Shown here piece after piece: positions 58,172 to 64,000 of a stretch of 64,000 nucleotides of DNA (its first letter is position 1; each line of letters starts with the position of its first letter). The stretch covers positions 57,841 through 121,840 of the forward strand of contig NZ_JAKIKW010000017.1 in the NCBI RefSeq assembly GCF_023283945.1. Direction: 5' to 3'. The notes beneath the pieces were generated by a model. That model worked only from the letters and a program-made list of their open reading frames with translations. It was not told the origin of the DNA and did not search any database. The stretch comes from Shewanella gelidimarina. Its GTDB lineage: Bacteria > Pseudomonadota > Gammaproteobacteria > Enterobacterales > Shewanellaceae. The position numbers and the translations under genes were made by a program.

Positions 58172-58747
58172 TTATTTAGGCTTTTCTTCGTGCACAAGCA
58201 TGTTCATAAATTTTGTAAATCGCCTAAGTCTGGTTTCGGGTTTCTTCGCACTTTTCAATCCATACGCGATAGCATAACGACTCGATTTATTGAGAGTATC
58301 AAAAAACGCCTTAACATTCGGCTTGCTCTCCAGTGCCGCTAGGAAGTCTGCGGGTACTTCCATTTCACTTACCACATAGGCATTTCCCCAGCGACCGTCC
58401 GCTTTTGCAGCACGAATATGCACGAGCCCTGATTCCATCATCCGGCTCTCATTTATCAAACTCTCCGCATGCTCTGTATTTCTTTTAGACCAGTTACTGC
58501 GCGTTTTTCTGGGAGTAATGCGCTGAAGGTAGGCTTGGTCATCAATTGACTTCTTAATACCGTCGATCCAACCCCAACATAGAACCTCAATCACGAGCTC
58601 ATCCCAAGTCACGCTCTGAATCCTAGTATTTTTCTTGTAGATCTTCACCCATAGTTCACTTTCAGAGGCGTGATTCACTTTGAGCCACTGACTAAGATCT
58701 TTCGGCGATACAAAGGTCATGATTCTCGCTGGATTGGCTTCAGGCAT
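58172..58747 (-). CDS. YdeI/OmpD-associated family protein
   Basis: This 191-residue protein (start ATG 58747; the frame extends to 58822) has LSQWLKVNHASESELWVKIYKK at the N-terminus, VLCWGWIDGIKKSIDD and a C-terminal ETRLRRFTKFMNML. The family occurs as stress or bacteriocin-protection proteins of unclear mechanism. It lies 96 bases before the PhzF gene. Confidence 0.85.
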   Translation of the reverse strand: MPEANPARIMTFVSPKDLSQWLKVNHASESELWVKIYKKNTRIQSVTWDELVIEVLCWGWIDGIKKSIDDQAYLQRITPRKTRSNWSKRNTEHAESLINESRMMESGLVHIRAAKADGRWGNAYVVSEMEVPADFLAALESKPNVKAFFDTLNKSSRYAIAYGLKSAKKPETRLRRFTKFMNMLVHEEKPK

Positions 58748-59263
58748 AAAACTTGATTCTCTTCGGGATAACGCCGCATTAAGCGCACTAAAATTGTTAG
58801 TTATAATGTGGCCAATAAACATAACAAACTGTTTTGTTCAACAGCTTATTCAATAGCAGTTCGATAACGTTCTTGACTGTACGCCTATGTCAACCCAAGG
58901 TAGCATTGCTAAGCTATTGTCGTAAATGGGTTTATTTACGTAATTATTACCAATAATAGAGAGTATTTTGCAGGGATAAATTGAGCTGGCTTGTTTACGA
59001 GGTCTACGTATCACTTTTTATCATTTCGTAGTATTTTGATATAAATAGCTTTTATCAATTGTTACAGAGTCATCGGTAGCTAAGCCGCATCTTAGTTTAG
59101 GGATGAAAACCCCAAACGAGGTGCATAAAAAAGCCAGCCGGGAGTACCAACTGGCTTAATAAAAACCGTCAACCTATTTTAGGACTAGGCACATAACGGG
59201 TTATTCACAATGCTAATTGTAAATACTCGCTAGTCTGTTCATATTATATTAGTCGTATTCAGA
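58748..59263. other. Intergenic stretch
   Basis: About 0.5 kb holds no gene. It carries the YdeI promoter region on the left and the terminator of the VOC gene on the right. No RNA or repeat was recognised in between. Confidence 0.45.
59126..59157 (-). terminator. Terminator after the VOC-protein gene
   Basis: On the minus strand AAGCCAG pairs with CTGGCTT around a 12-base loop, followed by TTTTAT. It lies about 110 bases beyond the stop codon of the VOC gene. Confidence 0.65.
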
Positions 59264-59749
59264 CTAATCGTATTCAGAAGAGTAAGTTTCTGAATAGGTG
59301 TGTGAGTAAAGCTCAAATAAGTTTCCAAATGGATCTTCAAGGTAAACCATTTGGTAAGGTTTGCTATCATCTTCAGGATGATAACGCATAATATCCATTC
59401 TCACCTTGCCACCGAGCTTTTTGGTCCTTTCAATAACACCTTCAAAATCATCCGTTTCAAGACAAAAGTGAAAGATACCAATCCGAGAGAAATCAACGAT
59501 GTGTCGCTCTTGGCGCTCTTTCATTTCAAATAGCTCAAAACCAATACCATCGGTTGTCACTAGGTGTGCAATATTAAAGCCTTTAAAACCTTCCCCAAAG
59601 ACAGCAATACACATCTTACCGATTGCTGTCTCGCGTTCCTCTTCGACCTTGGTGTTGCCCATGACAATCTTAAGACCAAGCGCATTGGTATAAAACTCAA
59701 CAGCTTTATCCATATCTCCAACAAGGATCCCAACATGACTCATTTTCAT
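59264..59749 (-). CDS. VOC-family glyoxalase/dioxygenase-like protein
   Basis: This 161-residue protein has SHVGILVGDMDKAVEFYTNALGLK at the N-terminus, FHFCLETDDFEGV in the middle and YLEDPFGNLFELYSH near the end. His and Glu residues at the expected metal positions are present. The substrate is unknown. The start ATG 59749 has GGAG 8 bases upstream; the frame opens 4 codons earlier at a TTG. Confidence 0.87.
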   Translation of the reverse strand: MKMSHVGILVGDMDKAVEFYTNALGLKIVMGNTKVEEERETAIGKMCIAVFGEGFKGFNIAHLVTTDGIGFELFEMKERQERHIVDFSRIGIFHFCLETDDFEGVIERTKKLGGKVRMDIMRYHPEDDSKPYQMVYLEDPFGNLFELYSHTYSETYSSEYD

Positions 59750-59987
59750 AATATGCTCCAATAACCTAGTTAACTGATGTGTTGTTTGTTTTGATGGAGT
59801 AATTATATGGACAAAGTTACATTACGTAAAATTATTGAATCTTATTAAAATGATAAATTTTGGCAATGGCGAGTTGGTAATGACAAATCGGTAATGAGTG
59901 ATAATAAACAAACCTGACCTTAACCCTCTCTCAATGCCAGAAGGGTTGCCATTCATTATCCGATGATTGCTATCTGCCCCGAACTCA

Positions 59988-61106
59988 CTATTTGCGTGAG
60001 AGTGTCACCAACACCGCCACGACAGCGCAGGCGATAAGCACCAAGCCTAAGTGCTGAACGGCACCAGCCAGAGCTAGGCCACTGCCAATAAGCAGATAAT
60101 ACATTAGTCCAAATATCGCCGCCGCACTGCCTGTTTGCTGTTTGTAATTGGCTAAAGCCAGACTCAGCACATTAGGGATCGCAATACCAAAAGCCATCAC
60201 AACCAACATCATTGGCGCCAAAAACAAGATAGAGTCGAGCAAAATATACACCCCAAAAGCTCCCACGGTAAGTTCAGCAGCAGAAAGCCAAAGCAGAGAG
60301 CGTGCAGACACCTTTTTGGACAGAAGGATTTTGTTAAAGTAACAACCCATAAATGTGCCAAGGCCTAACACCATCCCACTGTAACCAAATTGCTCTGAAT
60401 CAAACCCCAGTTTTGTAAAGGTAAACCCACCAAGTTGATAATAAGAAAACAAAGCAATGTTATATAGCGCAACCAATAATGCAGATTGCCAAATGTGAGC
60501 ATCTTTCAACATTAGAACACTTAACTTACCCAGCGCTAACGGTCGCTTTTCACGTTGAGTTTCAGGAAGCGTAAATACATTAAGGATCAATAAGCCTAAT
60601 GCCATCATAAATAGAGCTAAGAATATATAATGGTGGCCACCCGCTTGCGATAATTGACCACCCAGTAACATCCCGACGACAGGACTAATAGAGAGTCCAA
60701 ATCCCATTAAACTAAAGACTTTAGCGAGAGCTTCGCCTTCAAATGCGTCACGCAGCATCGTCTGGGTCACCACAGAGCCAACAGCTATTCCGAATGCACT
60801 TAATGCTCTTGCGACCATTAAAACGGTAAAGTTTTCTGTTTGCATTGCTAATAAAGCGGCGCAACCGTAAATAAACAGACCAATGAGCATGGTTGGTCGC
60901 CTACCCCATCTATCCGACAATATCCCCCAGACCACAACGCCAATAGCAAATGCAGTAAAGTAGATGGATAATGTTTGAGCTGCCTGCGCATAAGTCACTG
61001 CAAATGTTTGTGAAATGGAACCTAACGCTGGGCTATAGATGGTTTCCACTATTTGAGGAAACATCAACATGACAACCATCAACCATAAAGACGGTTTAGT
61101 ATTCAT
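59988..61106 (-). CDS. MFS drug/proton antiporter-like transporter
   Basis: This 372-residue protein has about 12 membrane helices. The DHA1-type motif A is GILSDRWGRRPTMLIG (about 61-76), and PQIVETIYSPALGSISQTF resembles Bcr/CflA-type exporters. The substrate is unknown. It is divergent from an AraC gene by 98 bases, so it is probably its target. Confidence 0.88.
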   Translation of the reverse strand: MNTKPSLWLMVVMLMFPQIVETIYSPALGSISQTFAVTYAQAAQTLSIYFTAFAIGVVVWGILSDRWGRRPTMLIGLFIYGCAALLAMQTENFTVLMVARALSAFGIAVGSVVTQTMLRDAFEGEALAKVFSLMGFGLSISPVVGMLLGGQLSQAGGHHYIFLALFMMALGLLILNVFTLPETQREKRPLALGKLSVLMLKDAHIWQSALLVALYNIALFSYYQLGGFTFTKLGFDSEQFGYSGMVLGLGTFMGCYFNKILLSKKVSARSLLWLSAAELTVGAFGVYILLDSILFLAPMMLVVMAFGIAIPNVLSLALANYKQQTGSAAAIFGLMYYLLIGSGLALAGAVQHLGLVLIACAVVAVLVTLSRK

Positions 61107-61204
61107 TTTGGAACCTGTGATTAATTAACTTGGCGGGCAGTATAGATGTCGCTATCCTTTAGCTATTAACAACATTAATTCTAAAAACATCATAATTCGG
61201 ACAA

Positions 61205-61990
61205 ATGGCAATTATTAACCCACAAACCCAGTTCGACGCAGACAAAATGGCCACCTCCGTCGTGGGGATCGCCGTCAATGTTGGTGCGCATGACTCCGGG
61301 ATGCATCAGCACAGCAAAGGGCAATTACTCTATGCACCGCAAGGCAGTATGACCTTTGCTTTAGAAAACTCTATATGCATATTGCCACCAACAAAAGCGG
61401 TCTGGATCCCGCCGCATACACAACATCGAGCGGTGATGACTAATGTCGTCGCTTACCGCTCGCTATATTTTGATTGCACCCTGTTCCAATGTCCAAAAGA
61501 CATCACCATGTTCGAAGTGGATGCTCTGTTAAAAGCGCTAATTGATAAAATGGCGCTTTGGCCATGGGATAAACCAGATGACGACATGAAGAATACTATT
61601 GCACTTTTTTGGGAAGAATTTTACGCCGCTAAACGCCACGAGTTCCAACTGCCTTTACCTTCAGATCGCCGACTACAAAAATTCCGCCAGCAAATGATGC
61701 AAGGATCTTTTCTTCCTCCATCACTGACCTCTGTCGCGGCTTCCATCGGTGCAAGTACCAAAACGGCCACCAGACTATTTAAAGCAGAAACAGGAATGTC
61801 CTATCAAGACTGGAAACAGCAATGGCGTTTACTCAAGGCAATTGAGTTGTTGTCTAGAAAAATGCAAGTCAGTAACGTTGCTGATGGATTGGAGTTTTCC
61901 TCTGATAGCGCTTTTATCGCATTCTTCAAGAAACAAACAGGCCAAACGCCACTCAGTTTTATGAACAGCAAAGCAGAACCATTAGATTAG
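61205..61990 (+). CDS. AraC-family transcription regulator with cupin domain
   Basis: This 261-residue protein has an N-terminal cupin (about 25-110, HQHSKGQLLYAPQGSMTF and PPHTQHRA) and a C-terminal double helix-turn-helix (about 160-255, VAASIGASTKTATRLFKAETGMSYQDWKQQWR and GQTPLSF). It resembles NimR/YeaM, which controls the adjacent MFS exporter gene in E. coli. The same arrangement is seen here. Confidence 0.88.
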   Translation: MAIINPQTQFDADKMATSVVGIAVNVGAHDSGMHQHSKGQLLYAPQGSMTFALENSICILPPTKAVWIPPHTQHRAVMTNVVAYRSLYFDCTLFQCPKDITMFEVDALLKALIDKMALWPWDKPDDDMKNTIALFWEEFYAAKRHEFQLPLPSDRRLQKFRQQMMQGSFLPPSLTSVAASIGASTKTATRLFKAETGMSYQDWKQQWRLLKAIELLSRKMQVSNVADGLEFSSDSAFIAFFKKQTGQTPLSFMNSKAEPLD

Positions 61991-62188
61991 GCTAATTTGG
62001 CATGGAAAATGAGCAGAAAATGTCTGAGTCATCAATCTAACTCATTGCCGGGCGAAAGTGAGTGAGCTTCAGACCTAAGTGGTTCCAATGATCTCTGGCA
62101 AGCGCACTTATTTATTAGTTCATAGTTCATAGTTCAAGACAATCACTTAACGACATGTGCGGTAACAGAGATCTTAAAGGTATTAAAC

Positions 62189-62214
62189 AAAAAAAGGAGG
62201 CCTTAGGCCTCCTA
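62189..62214 (-). terminator. Terminator after the porin gene
   Basis: On the minus strand GGAGGCC pairs with GGCCTCC around TAA, followed by seven T. It lies 54 bases after the porin stop codon. Confidence 0.88.
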
Positions 62215-62267
62215 CTATTACACTCACTCTTTGTCATCATGCTGTCAGCAATAATGACTCCTGTAAG

Positions 62268-63452
62268 CTAGAGCACGTATTTTGCTGAAAACATCAATCG
62301 ATTAAGCTCACCCTCAAGGCCGCTTTCTTTACTGTTTTTAGCATACATATATTCAACCCCTAGCGTTAATGGTTTTATAGGGGAGTAGAGCAAGTTAACA
62401 TAGCCAGAATATGAGTCTTTGTTAACGTTTTCGCCGGTCAAGCTGACATCATTATCTGCGCTAAAAGCTGATGCAGTCACACTTGAGCGCCATTTCCCAT
62501 TCCACCAATGGCGATAAGCAATGAAGCCGCCATAAGAGGTAATAGCCTCAATATCGCCATCAGAATCGATAACCCCAGCATTCACATAGTTGAGTGCCAT
62601 GTAACGACCAAGCCCCTCACCGTAGGTCGCAGTAAATTTAATGTCATCTTTACCAACGGGTAAGATGCCACTTAAACTCACGCCGTAACCCAATGCAGTC
62701 GAATCTAGTTGAGTTCCACCCTGCTTAGTTTCTATATTGAGCTGTCTTCCAATACCGGCAAGAGATAGCTTGGTGCCACCGTCGGTCTTAATGTTATAAC
62801 GTGCCACAAAATCAGGCACCATACCACTGCCACTCACCATCCTCGAACCCGTTTGGTACTCATTTAAGGTCGTTTCAGGGTTTTCTACTGAAAATTGGAA
62901 GCCACCATTGGTGTAACGTATTTGAGTTTGACGTACAAAAGGTGTCCCTTCTGCTGCTCCGATAAAATCAAGATTCTCTGGTAAGGCTGCAGGGTTTTGA
63001 AAAGTGGTCCATGTTTGACCAAAGGTCCATTTATCAAAGCTAACAAACGCATGACGAATTCGCGGAGAATAGCTATTAGACACACGTTCATTACCGTCGG
63101 CGTGTGTCATAAAGTCGAGTTCAATAAATCCTGTTAGCTTATGACCCTCGATATCGGTGATTGTCTTAAAATTAAACCTAGACTCTCTTGCTTGGAAATC
63201 AATAACTTGACTTCCATTACCATCAACACCATATATAGTGCCTGGTACATAGAACTGCCTAGAAATGTGTCCTGAACCTGGAGCACCATTACTATAATCA
63301 CTCAACATTGCATCGACTTTGATATAGCCACCAAACTGCATATCAGTATTGTCTAGAACGGCTGCGTTAGCACAAGTAGCAGAAAGAGCACTTGCCACAA
63401 ATAATCCAATTAAACTCAATCCTCTTTTATTTTTATAAAATTGACTGTTCAT
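62268..63452 (-). CDS. DcaP-like trimeric outer-membrane porin
   Basis: This 394-residue protein has a signal peptide (about 1-31, ending ANA) and a beta-barrel with FGGYIKVDAM, IDFQARESRFNFKT, FIELDFMTHADG, SPRIRHAFVSF and GQTWTTFQNPAALPENLDFIG, all typical of DcaP-type porins for aromatic and dicarboxylic acids. It ends in SAKYVL rather than the usual Phe. ATG 63452 gives a normal signal peptide; ATG 63488 (12 residues longer, with GGTGA upstream) is possible. It lies next to a multihaem cytochrome, suggesting uptake of an electron acceptor or its carboxylate product. Confidence 0.85.
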   Translation of the reverse strand: MNSQFYKNKRGLSLIGLFVASALSATCANAAVLDNTDMQFGGYIKVDAMLSDYSNGAPGSGHISRQFYVPGTIYGVDGNGSQVIDFQARESRFNFKTITDIEGHKLTGFIELDFMTHADGNERVSNSYSPRIRHAFVSFDKWTFGQTWTTFQNPAALPENLDFIGAAEGTPFVRQTQIRYTNGGFQFSVENPETTLNEYQTGSRMVSGSGMVPDFVARYNIKTDGGTKLSLAGIGRQLNIETKQGGTQLDSTALGYGVSLSGILPVGKDDIKFTATYGEGLGRYMALNYVNAGVIDSDGDIEAITSYGGFIAYRHWWNGKWRSSVTASAFSADNDVSLTGENVNKDSYSGYVNLLYSPIKPLTLGVEYMYAKNSKESGLEGELNRLMFSAKYVL

Positions 63453-63771
63453 CGAGCTTTCTTGAGTTTCAAACAAACATTTATTCATCACATCACCATT
63501 ATTTTTATTGTTAAAAAATAACCTTCTCTTAAATAAAATAACGTAGAGAAGGCGTTCCACATAGACACCGCTCAACCGCAATAAGCCAGTGGAGCAACTT
63601 CGTGCACTGATTGGTGTTATCAAACATCCGGGTCCAAACTACTTTGCAGGGAGCAATAGACTAGGCGTTTATCATTATGAAAAGCCCAACCATATTAAGA
63701 AGACAAAAACTCAATATGGCGGGTGACTTAGGTACAAACCGAAGATGGAGAACTCGCTAAACGGCAGTAGA

Positions 63772-63999
63772 TTACTCTTTGAACTTATCAAACTTAAAAG
63801 TATGACAATTGCTGCACATTGGCTTTTTAGATGTATGCTCGCCATGACACTCTTGGCAAGGCAACTCTTTACCGTAATGCAGGTTGTTGTGTGGATTCTG
63901 CCACTTATCTTCTTCGCTACGCGCTGTTTGCTCTGCTAAGTCATCAACATCATGACACTGCAAACAGGCTTGATCTGATGGAAACTGTTTGATGCCATT
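63772..63999 (-). CDS. Multihaem cytochrome c (3' part)
   Basis: The gene continues past the window end. The visible 76 residues hold three haem motifs: CLQCH, CQECH and CSNCH, with further His residues (NLHYGK, GEHTSK) that can be axial ligands. The C-terminus FKFDKFKE and the spacing resemble the small tetrahaem cytochromes and the haem domains of Shewanella flavocytochrome c reductases, so one more haem probably lies upstream. The start, and a possible flavin subunit beyond the window, cannot be seen. Confidence 0.85.
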   Translation of the reverse strand, partial: NGIKQFPSDQACLQCHDVDDLAEQTARSEEDKWQNPHNNLHYGKELPCQECHGEHTSKKPMCSNCHTFKFDKFKE

Positions 64000-64000
64000 G

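Overview
The window looks like a chromosomal segment of a marine Shewanella or a close relative in the Alteromonadales. The evidence is the combination of queC-rhombosortase, uvrB, an array of six tRNA-Asn genes, a csrD-like gene in front of a complete rsxABCDGE operon, ruvCAB-yebC-aspS, cmoAB, a TPP-riboswitch-controlled thiamine operon, a DcaP-like porin beside a multihaem cytochrome c, and the protein sequences themselves. Base composition is moderately AT-rich. No plasmid replication gene, phage structural gene, rRNA or CRISPR array is visible.

Layout. 1-13.8 kb is housekeeping: the 3' end of queC, a rhombosortase, uvrB (minus), a 1-kb non-coding stretch, six near-identical tRNA-Asn genes behind a strong promoter, a degenerate GGDEF/EAL protein (CsrD-like), the Rsx/Rnf electron-transport complex and nth, followed by a convergent 27-residue membrane peptide (CydH/YnhF-like). 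13.8-26 kb holds gloA, a TonB-dependent receptor, a 1.3-kb gene-poor stretch with what looks like a decayed gene, ruvCAB-yebC, aspS and a membrane diguanylate cyclase with three periplasmic solute-binding domains. 26-34.7 kb runs on the plus strand: cmoAB, then a tight cluster of a retropepsin-like lipoprotein, an inactive-transglutaminase/7TM protein, an ATP-grasp ligase, a secreted M3-like protein without a metal site, a secreted helical protein and a LysR regulator. 35-43.3 kb holds a small regulator, an acetyltransferase and the thiC-DE-F-S-G-H operon.

43.4-64 kb is accessory in character: an unidentified TonB-shaped protein, a haemolysin III homologue, LysR/SDR/DoxX genes, a two-module RecX, then a block of about 5 kb between two 180-200 bp direct repeats. 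That block carries pirin, a glutathionyl-hydroquinone reductase, DoxX, a YhaJ-like LysR gene and a REP-associated transposase. After it come PhzF, YdeI-like and VOC proteins, a divergent MFS/AraC pair, a DcaP-like porin and the 3' end of a multihaem cytochrome.

How the parts work together: Rsx is a membrane complex that drives electrons towards ferredoxin-like acceptors. Thi makes the thiazole and pyrimidine halves of thiamine and joins them. RuvABC and UvrB repair DNA. CmoAB modifies wobble uridine. The 27.8-34.7 kb cluster is the best candidate for an incompletely described system: every protein in it is either an enzyme of unknown substrate or a relative of an enzyme that has lost its catalytic residues. 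All family assignments come from reading the protein sequences; no database search was run.
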